From a virus: 40,238 nt of DNA. Within the stretch, counting starts at the first letter, position 1, and every line of letters starts with the position of its first letter. Shown one piece after another: positions 7,554 through 12,605 of this stretch. The DNA lies in the IMG/VR virus record IMGVR_UViG_3300042924_001449, positions 1 through 40,238 of that record; one strand, given 5' to 3'. The position numbers and the translations under genes are program-made. The notes under the pieces are model-generated. The model made no database searches. It was not told the DNA's origin and saw only the letters and a list, made by a program, of their open reading frames with translations.

Positions 7554-7721
7554 CTGTGAAGTTGACGGTGCAAATCGGTGCAGTTGATCTGTCCCTAATT
7601 ATTTCTATGGCGGTGTGGGCGATGCTGTAAACCAGCCTTGGTTAACAAGTCTATTTTTCCTGATTTTTGTACGAGGCCATATACATATAGCGCCCTACCC
7701 CCCTGTGCCCCCGCCACCCCA

Positions 7722-7768
7722 GCGTTGCGCCAGCGCTGCGCCAGTGCAATGCGTTGCAATGCGTTGCA
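7722..7768. repeat. GC-rich short tandem repeats
   Basis: Two 11-mers, GCGTTGCGCCA (7722-7732) and GCGCTGCGCCA (7733-7743), are followed by two identical 10-mers TGCAATGCGT (7745-7754, 7755-7764) and a partial TGCA. They sit in the only strongly GC-rich patch of an otherwise AT-rich region, just after a C-rich strip at 7696-7720. Iteron-like in appearance. Confidence 0.6.
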
Positions 7769-7945
7769 GATCTTAGGTGAATCAAAGACATAAAATGCAT
7801 TCAACTCAAGAATAAAGAATCTTCAATGAATTCAATGACTTAGAAGATCTCTGAATACTGATTCAAAATCGGTTATCAATAGCAAAAAACGGAAAATGTT
7901 GCCTATTTTTTAAGCATCACTTCGATGAATGAAAGGTGGTATATC

Positions 7946-7962
7946 TATAACTAAAAGTTATA
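7946..7962. repeat. Hairpin in the origin-like region
   Basis: TATAACT (7946-7952) and AGTTATA (7956-7962) form a 7-bp stem with an AAA loop. Weaker outer arms (GGTGG/CTACC, then AATGAAAGG/CCTTCATT) extend it to roughly 7928-7987 as a long imperfect palindrome. Confidence 0.4.
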
Positions 7963-8028
7963 CTACCCCATCTACACCATCCTTCATTGCCTAAAATTTA
8001 AGCAAAATAAAGCATACCCCATCCTAAG

Positions 8029-8095
8029 TTATCCACAGCAACCAACCCAGTTATTCACAGCCTAACGACATGGCTCAATAACAAACTGTGGATAA
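8029..8095. other. Cluster of three DnaA-box matches (candidate replication origin)
   Basis: TTATCCACA (8029-8037, plus), TTATTCACA (8051-8059, plus) and TTATCCACA on the minus strand (8087-8095) all match the bacterial DnaA consensus TTATNCACA. They lie directly beside an AT-rich segment with nested inverted repeats (8107-8175) suited to unwinding, and downstream of iteron-like repeats. Together this resembles a theta-type origin that uses host DnaA. Whether host DnaA acts here is inference. Confidence 0.6.
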
Positions 8096-8106
8096 GTCTC
8101 TATCAA

Positions 8107-8175
8107 CTTTGTATTTTTATAATCGCATTTTTATGACAACTATGTTGGCATTAAAAAATGCTTAAAAATACAAAG
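8107..8175. repeat. AT-rich nested inverted repeat, possible unwinding element
   Basis: Outer arms CTTTGTATTTTTA (8107-8119) and TAAAAATACAAAG (8163-8175) are perfect 13-bp reverse complements. Inner arms GCATTTTTA (8125-8133) and TAAAAAATGC (8152-8161) pair with one extra base. The segment is more than 70% A/T and lies next to the DnaA boxes. Confidence 0.55.
8145..8174 (+). promoter_or_regulatory. Candidate sigma70 promoter for the rightward early genes
   Basis: TTGGCA (8145-8150, 5/6 of the -35 consensus), an 18-nt spacer, then TACAAA (8169-8174, 4/6 of the -10). Transcription would begin near 8181, so the long hairpin at 8199-8285 would be the first part of the early mRNA. A second -10-like TATAAT (8118-8123) lacks a -35. 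Confidence 0.4.
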
Positions 8176-8198
8176 ATCTGCGTATACATGCCCGATCC

Positions 8199-8285
8199 CA
8201 TGTCTTTCATTTAACAAAGAAACTATCCTTTTCACTTTAGTGAGAAAAGGAAATAGTTTCTTTTCTTAGTTAAATGAAAGACATG
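8199..8285 (+). promoter_or_regulatory. Long 87-nt hairpin covering the start of the first early gene
   Basis: CATGTCTTTCATTTAAC (8199-8215) pairs perfectly with 8269-8285. An inner stem, AAAGAAACTAT (8216-8226) with ATAGTTTCTTT (8253-8263), and a top stem CCTTTTCACT/AGTG..AAAAGG close on a TT loop. Only small bulges interrupt it. As RNA it would bury the start region of the gene at 8274/8289; as DNA it is a near-palindrome that could extrude a cruciform. The T-rich 3' side (TTTCTTTTCTT) could also let it act as a partial terminator. Confidence 0.65.
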
Positions 8286-8288
8286 AAG

Positions 8289-8600
8289 ATGAAAATCGAA
8301 ACCGAATTGTTAGATTTAACGAAGTTAGTCTGTCAAGAGAAAGGCGATAGCCTTTTTTGTATCGATGAAAAGTGGCATACTGTTGTCAAACCCTTTTTGA
8401 AAAAAAGGGAAGTGTCAGATGAAACCCTTCAAGATCTTCGGAAATTCATCCAAGATCTTATGAAGGCAATTCAGAAGAAAACTGACAGAGCATATGTTGT
8501 AGATGCTGGAAGCTGGGTCGATGTTGTTGCACTGGTTTCAAACGACAAGCAACATTTCACAAAAGCTTTCCAAGCTTTTAAAACTGAATTCAACTATTAA
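8289..8600 (+). CDS. Hypothetical early protein
   Basis: First rightward gene. From ATG 8289 it gives 103 residues, MKIETELLDLTKLVCQEKGD then a charged helical body (KKREVSDETLQDLRKFIQDL) and VDAGSWVDVVALVSND. In-frame ATGs at 8274 and 8283 are alternatives; 8289 is chosen because GAAAG lies 8 nt upstream while 8274 has no SD. The start region lies inside or at the foot of the long hairpin, suggesting translational control. No family recognised; an immediate-early role against the host is a guess from position. Confidence 0.65.
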   Translation: MKIETELLDLTKLVCQEKGDSLFCIDEKWHTVVKPFLKKREVSDETLQDLRKFIQDLMKAIQKKTDRAYVVDAGSWVDVVALVSNDKQHFTKAFQAFKTEFNY

Positions 8601-8610
8601 TTTTTTAACC

Positions 8611-8622
8611 TTCCTAAAGGAA
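8611..8622 (+). repeat. SD hairpin cassette 1
   Basis: TTCCTAAAGGAA, self-complementary around the Shine-Dalgarno, 5 nt before ATG 8628. Confidence 0.7.
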
Positions 8623-8627
8623 ACATC

Positions 8628-8864
8628 ATGGAATACATTCCACAAATTGGCTTGATTACATCAACTATTGCACTTGCTTTGTTATACAAAGATGAAGCTG
8701 TGTTAGCCTTGGCTAAGACCTTCGGTTACAAAGTAACTGGTGTCGGTTTCAAGAAATGTCATTACACACTCAGCAAAGCTGAAGCATTACAGTGGATGGG
8801 TTGTTATGACGAGGCACTGTTGTTTAAAGGTAAAACCTTTATCGGTGCTAAGAAAGCCCTCTGA
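8628..8864 (+). CDS. Small hypothetical early protein with hydrophobic N-terminus
   Basis: 78 residues. MEYIPQIGLITSTIALALLY could be a membrane segment or part of a folded core; the rest (FGYKVTGVGFKKCHYTLSKA, then EALQWMGCYDEALLFKGKTF) is soluble-looking. Start ATG at 8628 has a strong cassette SD. Its stop directly abuts the -35 of the next promoter. No family recognised. Confidence 0.65.
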   Translation: MEYIPQIGLITSTIALALLYKDEAVLALAKTFGYKVTGVGFKKCHYTLSKAEALQWMGCYDEALLFKGKTFIGAKKAL

Positions 8865-8893
8865 TTGACATGGTCTTTATTGATCGCTACAAT
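8865..8893 (+). promoter_or_regulatory. Strong sigma70 promoter before the Gp88-family gene
   Basis: TTGACA (8865-8870), a 17-nt spacer and TACAAT (8888-8893): a consensus -35, ideal spacing and a 5/6 -10. It lies between two genes of the same direction, giving the Gp88-family gene its own transcription start near 8900. Confidence 0.75.
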
Positions 8894-8905
8894 TGAAAAC
8901 CTCAC

Positions 8906-8917
8906 GGCAATATTGCC
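8906..8917. promoter_or_regulatory. 12-bp perfect palindrome just after the promoter start
   Basis: GGCAATATTGCC begins about 6 nt after the predicted transcription start. Its placement suits an operator bound by a dimeric repressor. It could also form a small RNA hairpin at the 5' end of the message. Confidence 0.45.
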
Positions 8918-8923
8918 ACAACC

Positions 8924-8936
8924 TTCCTGAAAGGAA
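8924..8936 (+). repeat. SD hairpin cassette 2
   Basis: TTCCTGAAAGGAA, 5 nt before ATG 8942. Confidence 0.7.
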
Positions 8937-8941
8937 ACACA

Positions 8942-9658
8942 ATGTTCAAGTCTAAAGCTCTGCTTTCAGTTAGCTCCGATGCCAAAACTATCAAGGGTGA
9001 AACCTTAGGTTTCTTAACTGGCATCCTCTATCTAGCTCCGGCAACAACTACCAAGTGGAACACTTGTTCTATGGCAAAGATTGCTCAGTGTGATGTAGCT
9101 TGCTTGAACAGTGCAGGGCGTGGAGCTTTCAGCTCAGTTCAGCAAGCTAGGATCAATAAAACCACATGGTTTTTCACTGATCGGAATGACTTCATGCAAC
9201 AACTTGTTGTTGATATTGCAAAGCTCATTCAGAAAGCTTACAAGAAAGGCTTAAAGCCTTTAGTCAGACTGAATGGTACTAGTGACATTCGGTGGGAAAC
9301 CATAGGTTTTACCGATGTTAGTGGCATTGAATATGTAAACATATTTGCTGCTTTCCCTAACACTCAATTCTATGACTATACCAAGGATGCAAATCGTAAA
9401 GATTTGCCAAGCAACTATGATGTAACTTTCAGTTACTCCGGTGTTGAAGGTTTTCAACCTTATGTTGAGAAAGCTTTGCTTAACAACATGAGAATGGCAG
9501 TAGTGTTCCGTAAGGAACAAGACATTCCTAAGACATTTATGGGAATCCCTGTTGTCTCTGGAGACAACTCTGATGTTCGTCACCTTGATGACAAAGTCAT
9601 TGTCGGACTGTATGCCAAAGGTAAAGCGAAGCTTGATACCACTGGTTTTGTGGTGTAA
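8942..9658 (+). CDS. Gp88-family (GP88 domain) phage protein
   Basis: 238 residues. GFLTGILYLAPA, NTCSMAKIAQCDVACLNSAG, GAFSSVQQARINKT and PLVRLNGTSDIRWE match my memory of the GP88 domain (named after mycobacteriophage gene product 88), found in many phages and of unknown activity. Three conserved cysteines (C42, C50, C54) in a C-x7-C-x3-C array could hold a metal or iron-sulphur cluster. The gene has its own strong promoter, a palindromic operator-like site and a cassette SD, and is followed by a 357-nt structured leader, so it is probably expressed early and strongly. Function unknown. Confidence 0.85.
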   Translation: MFKSKALLSVSSDAKTIKGETLGFLTGILYLAPATTTKWNTCSMAKIAQCDVACLNSAGRGAFSSVQQARINKTTWFFTDRNDFMQQLVVDIAKLIQKAYKKGLKPLVRLNGTSDIRWETIGFTDVSGIEYVNIFAAFPNTQFYDYTKDANRKDLPSNYDVTFSYSGVEGFQPYVEKALLNNMRMAVVFRKEQDIPKTFMGIPVVSGDNSDVRHLDDKVIVGLYAKGKAKLDTTGFVV

Positions 9659-9763
9659 GCAAAGCTTACGATAGCCTTGCCTAAAGCCTTAGGGCTTTGG
9701 AGAATGTTATCTAGCGTTCTTTATAGGGATTTTGTCCCGCTGTGAAGCGAAGCTTATCCCGAC

Positions 9764-9779
9764 TTGCTCTTTAAAAATT
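9764..9779 (+). promoter_or_regulatory. boxA-like antitermination site
   Basis: TTGCTCTTTAAAAATT contains TGCTCTTTA, the boxA core known from proteobacterial rRNA leaders, where NusB-NusE bind to prevent Rho termination. It stands at the head of the structured leader before at least 5 kb of small genes. The 9-mer also occurs inside the integrase gene, so chance cannot be excluded. Confidence 0.5.
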
Positions 9780-9998
9780 GATACTAGTGTCGGTGAGGGT
9801 GCTTGCTATTAGCAAGGTAAGCGTCATCACTATGGACTAGCCTAGTCTGTACAAGGTGAATGTACAGGACATGCTTACATATCATGTTGATAATATGTGT
9901 GAGAGACAATTTCCATTGTGGCACTGGGGTCGGTGCTAGACAGTGGGTTTCTGTTAGGGCTAAAGCTTAGCTTTAACAGAAGCAAAGTCGCTTCTCTT

Positions 9999-10010
9999 TT
10001 CCTAAAGGAA
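9999..10010 (+). repeat. SD hairpin cassette 3
   Basis: TTCCTAAAGGAA, 5 nt before ATG 10016. Confidence 0.7.
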
Positions 10011-10015
10011 ACAAA

Positions 10016-10231
10016 ATGGTACTTGATACACCACAGAAAATCGAAGCCTTCCGTCTACGTTCACTAAGACAAGGTCTTAGACTGGAGATGGTTGGAATGC
10101 GTTTGACTTCCAAGGGTAAGACTTGCTATGCAATTCTTAAAGGTATGGGTTACAAAGGTACGAAGCAACAGGTGTTTGATGCTGTCACTATCGACAGTGA
10201 AAATGCACTGGCTGAAGCAATCAATTCCTGA
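10016..10231 (+). CDS. Small conserved phage protein (71 aa)
   Basis: Begins MVLDTPQKIEAFRLRSLRQG and has GMRLTSKGKTCYAILKGMGY. The DTP..IEAFRL.SLR..L.LE..GM pattern is one I recall from phage early regions, unnamed. It ends AAT-TCC-TGA inside the next SD cassette, so its stop codon is part of the hairpin that precedes the following gene. Function unknown. Confidence 0.75.
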   Translation: MVLDTPQKIEAFRLRSLRQGLRLEMVGMRLTSKGKTCYAILKGMGYKGTKQQVFDAVTIDSENALAEAINS

Positions 10232-10237
10232 AAGGAA
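10225..10237 (+). repeat. SD hairpin cassette 4 (contains upstream stop codon)
   Basis: TTCCTGAAAGGAA, 5 nt before ATG 10243; TGA (10229-10231) ends the preceding gene. Confidence 0.75.
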
Positions 10238-10242
10238 ACAAC

Positions 10243-10515
10243 ATGACAGATAAAGAAATGCAAATGTATGGCTGTGACATGAAAGCTTTCAAGGAAAGCG
10301 TCAAGGAATCGATCAGCTATCGGCTAGCAGGTGGTGGAATGTGGGTTGCAGGGCTTATGTCAGATGCTCAAGAGCTAATGGCACTGGGTGACACAGAGAC
10401 TGCTAGGCAGTATCTGAACAGGGCTAAATCGATCATGTTTGAAATGATGGATTCTGAACTAACACCCAATGCAATCAGCTTCTTTCCTGAAAGGAAACAA
10501 CATGAAAACTCTTGA
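10243..10515 (+). CDS. Small helical phage protein (90 aa)
   Basis: MTDKEMQMYGCDMKAFKESV, then MWVAGLMSDAQELMALGDTE and ARQYLNRAKSIMFEMMDSEL. The LMSDAQELM.LGD.E.ARQYLNRAK part is a pattern I recall from small early phage proteins. It reads through the next SD cassette in another frame and overlaps the following gene by 14 nt. Function unknown. Confidence 0.7.
   Translation: MTDKEMQMYGCDMKAFKESVKESISYRLAGGGMWVAGLMSDAQELMALGDTETARQYLNRAKSIMFEMMDSELTPNAISFFPERKQHENS
10484..10496 (+). repeat. SD hairpin cassette 5
   Basis: TTCCTGAAAGGAA, 5 nt before ATG 10502; here it lies inside the upstream reading frame. Confidence 0.7.
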
Positions 10516-10696
10516 AGATCGTATCCACTTTGTGTTAGATAACACAATATTGTTATGTGAAGACATTGCCACCCTGCTTAATTGCCCTGTGACAGAGGTG
10601 CATAAGGTGGTGGAGGAACGATGGAAGAACATCACCGATGACAAAGACTTTGTAAAAGGCTTTGAAGATGCGAAGGAAGAAGCATGGAATATGTAA
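10502..10696 (+). CDS. Small hypothetical protein (64 aa)
   Basis: MKTLEDRIHFVLDNTILLCE, then DIATLLNCPVTEVHKVVEER, which looks like a short helix-turn-helix, then an acidic tail. The start at 10502 is chosen for its cassette SD; the frame is open further upstream. A regulatory DNA-binding role is possible but unproven. Confidence 0.65.
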   Translation: MKTLEDRIHFVLDNTILLCEDIATLLNCPVTEVHKVVEERWKNITDDKDFVKGFEDAKEEAWNM

Positions 10697-10761
10697 TAGG
10701 TGTGCTCTGCTTTGCAGCATTTGTTGCTGTGAAATTTTGGTTATTAATTAAACTTTCCTGA
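10684..10761 (+). CDS. 25-residue single-pass membrane peptide
   Basis: MEYVIGVLCFAAFVAVKFWL plus five more residues: almost entirely one transmembrane helix. AAGGAAG precedes the ATG by about 5 nt. It overlaps the previous gene by 13 nt and its TGA lies inside the next SD cassette. Too short for any family call; could act on the host membrane. Confidence 0.5.
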   Translation: MEYVIGVLCFAAFVAVKFWLLIKLS

Positions 10762-10767
10762 AAGGAA
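10755..10767 (+). repeat. SD hairpin cassette 6 (contains upstream stop codon)
   Basis: TTCCTGAAAGGAA, 5 nt before ATG 10773; its TGA ends the 25-residue membrane peptide. Confidence 0.75.
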
Positions 10768-10772
10768 ACAAC

Positions 10773-10961
10773 ATGGGATATGGAATGTTTACCAGTCATG
10801 GTGATGATGTGGTGCATGAGCTAGTAAAACTAGCTAAGAAACATATGTTCAATGACAAGTCTGTCATTGCTATGTTAAAGGCACTGGGTGAGAATGAAAC
10901 ATTCTCTGAGGCCAGTGACACTGTGGTGAGAGAGAGAGTTTTGTTAGCTATCAATTCCTGA
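10773..10961 (+). CDS. Small hypothetical protein (62 aa)
   Basis: MGYGMFTSHGDDVVHELVKL then KHMFNDKSVIAMLKALGENE and ETVVRERVLLAINS-like ending (actual SDTVVRERVLLAINS). Helical, no cysteines. Like the gene at 10016 it ends INS-stop with the TGA in the next cassette. Function unknown. Confidence 0.65.
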   Translation: MGYGMFTSHGDDVVHELVKLAKKHMFNDKSVIAMLKALGENETFSEASDTVVRERVLLAINS

Positions 10962-10967
10962 AAGGAA
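10955..10967 (+). repeat. SD hairpin cassette 7 (contains upstream stop codon)
   Basis: TTCCTGAAAGGAA, 5 nt before ATG 10973. The 25 bases from 10951 to 10975 are identical to 10221-10245, before the gene at 10243. Confidence 0.75.
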
Positions 10968-10972
10968 ACAAC

Positions 10973-11383
10973 ATGAGAGTGTTCGTATATTTCAACCTTC
11001 ACAAAAAATGCTTCAGCATTAAAGCTTTGGAAGGTGCTGACAAGGGTAGAGTGATTGCCCATCGTGACACTGTGGTGTTAGATGGATGCAAGCTGATGGT
11101 GTCTGAGGCAGGTCGACAGCGAGTGCTTCGAGAGAAGCGCAAGAATGTCCATGCCGGAGTTAGTGGCACTTGGATTAACTACTGCACCAACAGAGCTGAC
11201 AATCAATTTGATTTCATCAGCATTGTTGGCAGACAAGTTACTTATAACCCTTATAAGTATGACAGCTTTGTGTTCAAGACCACTGAGCAACCTGTAAAGG
11301 TGGCTGATGTGGTGGCAATGAAGGTGTTGCCAATGGCTGATGGTGTTAAGCGTGGTGTTATTTACATGAGGAGTTTTCCATGA
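10973..11383 (+). CDS. Conserved phage early protein (136 aa)
   Basis: MRVFVYFNLHKKCFSIKALE, KGRVIAHRDTVVLDGCKLMV and EAGRQRVLREKRKNVHAGVS. From memory, the V.V.FNLH.K.FS......KGRV.AH...V.L......V...GR.RVL...RKNVHA pattern is a recurrent phage family of unknown activity. Start ATG has a cassette SD; the stop overlaps the next start (ATGA). The K/R/H-rich middle would suit RNA or DNA contact. Confidence 0.75.
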   Translation: MRVFVYFNLHKKCFSIKALEGADKGRVIAHRDTVVLDGCKLMVSEAGRQRVLREKRKNVHAGVSGTWINYCTNRADNQFDFISIVGRQVTYNPYKYDSFVFKTTEQPVKVADVVAMKVLPMADGVKRGVIYMRSFP

Positions 11384-11574
11384 GAAAAGTGCTTGAGAAA
11401 CATGGCTACGAAGTGTGGGCTAAGTGGGATAGCGAAGCTAACATCTTTGAGTTGTTCAATGACTCAGATGCTGTGTGTTATGTCGGCTTTGCCTCAGACC
11501 TTAAAGAGTGTGTCACCAATGGCACATGGTGGATTGATGAACAACTAGCGGAGGCAAGATGGAACGCATCATGA
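11380..11574 (+). CDS. Small hypothetical protein (64 aa)
   Basis: MRKVLEKHGYEVWAKWDSEA, then FELFNDSDAVCYVGFASDLK. Compact alpha/beta composition. Overlaps the upstream gene by 4 nt and the next by 16 nt. GGAG lies shortly before the ATG. No family recognised. Confidence 0.6.
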   Translation: MRKVLEKHGYEVWAKWDSEANIFELFNDSDAVCYVGFASDLKECVTNGTWWIDEQLAEARWNAS

Positions 11575-11714
11575 AAGCTAAATACAAGGGCATCTGTTGC
11601 AAGACTGGTGCAATCATTAATGTCGGTGACATTATTGTTTACGATTCTGTTAGCCGTAAGGCTTGGCTGACAGTGGACATAGACAGGATGGTGGTGCATG
11701 TTTGCTATAGGTGA
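11559..11714 (+). CDS. Small conserved phage protein (51 aa)
   Basis: MERIMKAKYKGICCKTGAII, then NVGDIIVYDSVSRKAWLTVD. The AKY.G.C..TG..I.VGD.I.Y......AW pattern recalls a small phage family whose usual form has a C..C knuckle; here CC-K-T-G. GGAGG lies 6 nt before the ATG at 11559. Unknown function, perhaps nucleic-acid contact. Confidence 0.6.
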   Translation: MERIMKAKYKGICCKTGAIINVGDIIVYDSVSRKAWLTVDIDRMVVHVCYR

Positions 11715-11715
11715 C

Positions 11716-11877
11716 ATGAAGATCCCTCTGATAAATGAGACAGGTGTTGCTCGAAACAACTATGACATTGGCATTGCTGTGGCACTTCGTGACATTGACT
11801 TCGAATTGACAGAGGATGAAATCCTCGACTTCTATTACTCAACAATTAACTTTCCGAGGAACGATTATGGGACTTGA
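11716..11877 (+). CDS. Small acidic hypothetical protein (53 aa)
   Basis: MKIPLINETGVARNNYDIGI, then AVALRDIDFELTEDEILDFY. One base follows the previous stop and it overlaps the next gene by 11 nt, so it is probably translated by coupling. No family recognised. Confidence 0.55.
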   Translation: MKIPLINETGVARNNYDIGIAVALRDIDFELTEDEILDFYYSTINFPRNDYGT

Positions 11878-12250
11878 TATGTATGCATTTGCTGTCAATG
11901 CTGACAGCGTAGGTGATGCCACTGTTGATGTGGCACTCGGTGATGGTGCTGATCAAATCAGCTACTGGCGTAAATTTAATGCACTTCATGGTTGGATGGA
12001 GGATTTGTACCGCCTCAAGGGTGGTACTAAAGCAGACTTCAACTGCACCACAGTGAGGCTCACTGCTAACGATCTTGATCGTTTAGAGATGGACACTGGC
12101 AACAACAAGCTAGTGCCTCGCAATGGTTTCTTCTTTGGGGATACGTCTAGTATCCATCCCGAAGATCTTGAGAGTGTCGGTGACTTCGTCAAGGTGGCAA
12201 GGCAAGCCCTTGCTGATGGCAAGGCAGTGTTCTACGATTCATGGTGGTGA
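11867..12250 (+). CDS. Conserved phage protein of the type often mislabelled phosphoglycerate kinase
   Basis: 127 residues. MGLDMYAFAVN, SYWRKFNALHGWMEDLYR, FNCTTVRLTANDLDRLE, GFFFG and ADGKAVFYDSWW closely match a phage protein family I recall that databases often call phosphoglycerate kinase; nothing in it resembles a kinase. The start at 11867 is set by the variant SD palindrome TTCCGAGGAA (11852-11861) and the conserved MGLDMYA opening. Function unknown; aromatic and acidic residues (WRK, DSWW) may form a small enzyme-like pocket. Confidence 0.8.
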   Translation: MGLDMYAFAVNADSVGDATVDVALGDGADQISYWRKFNALHGWMEDLYRLKGGTKADFNCTTVRLTANDLDRLEMDTGNNKLVPRNGFFFGDTSSIHPEDLESVGDFVKVARQALADGKAVFYDSWW

Positions 12251-12251
12251 T

Positions 12252-12605
12252 ATGAGATACAGATACAAATTCATTGTTTGCTTCCCCAATAGCAGTACCC
12301 CTGTTGCTACTTTCAAGACATTGAAAGCAGCAAAAGCACACTCTGATCAACTTGTTGATGATCAGATGTTTCAATACCAATTCTTTGGTAACAAGGTTTA
12401 CCTTCCATTCATTATGGACAGACAAGAACTACTTCGTAGAGAGGTGTTCAACCTACTCGATAGCCACTTCATTTGGATAGGCAATCTGAATAACAAGCGT
12501 ACCCTACAGGACTACCGCCTTCATCCCTACTATGCTAAGAGCATGGAGGATGTAGCAAATAGCATTGTTAAACTGGCACTGGAATACAAGGGAGAAGAAG
12601 CATGA
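12252..12605 (+). CDS. Hypothetical protein (117 aa)
   Basis: MRYRYKFIVCFPNSSTPVAT, an ATFKTLKAAKAHSDQLVDDQ helix, then LHPYYAKSMEDVANSIVKLA. Start ATG 12252 lies one base after the previous stop. The beta-alpha opening resembles small phage proteins with a KTLKAAKA segment, but no family is named. Stop overlaps the next ATG. Confidence 0.6.
   Translation: MRYRYKFIVCFPNSSTPVATFKTLKAAKAHSDQLVDDQMFQYQFFGNKVYLPFIMDRQELLRREVFNLLDSHFIWIGNLNNKRTLQDYRLHPYYAKSMEDVANSIVKLALEYKGEEA

Larger units (their letters stand above)
6749..8273. other. Central non-coding control region (about 1.5 kb)
   Basis: Separates the leftward late genes from the rightward early genes. It has frequent stops in all frames and no ORF with a credible SD; the two 65-69-codon open frames here have no coding character. 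It contains direct repeats, inverted repeats, GC-rich tandem repeats, three DnaA-box matches and promoter-like sequences, listed separately. From about 6770 to 7250 I see only one hairpin and no other clear structure; no tRNA was recognised. Confidence 0.8.
9659..10015 (+). ncRNA. Structured untranslated leader or small RNA region
   Basis: A 357-nt gap with no ORF but many hairpins: AAAGCC/GGGCTTT (about 9686), GGGA/TCCC (about 9726), CTTGCT/AGCAAG (9802-9816), GACTA/TAGTC (about 9836), CTGTACA/TGTACAG (9847-9867), CTGTT/AACAG with inner AAAGC/GCTTT (about 9951-9979) and AGAAGC/GCTTCT (9978-9995). A boxA-like site lies at 9764-9779. It resembles a processed or antiterminated leader for the long small-gene operon that follows. 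Confidence 0.5.

Noticed and set aside
7595-7804. 69-codon open frame on the minus strand (starts MNAFYVFDSP)
   Set aside because: It covers the GC-rich tandem repeats, which explain its odd composition; no SD.
8118-8123. TATAAT in the AT-rich origin region as the early promoter
   Set aside because: No acceptable -35 at 16-18 nt upstream; TTGGCA-18-TACAAA just downstream is a better candidate, though neither is proven.
6749-8273. tRNA gene or CRISPR array in the central region
   Set aside because: No cloverleaf with TTCGA-type arm and no regularly spaced repeats of CRISPR length were found by eye.
11867-12250. Annotation as phosphoglycerate kinase
   Set aside because: The family is often labelled this way, but at 127 residues it has no kinase fold or nucleotide-binding motif.
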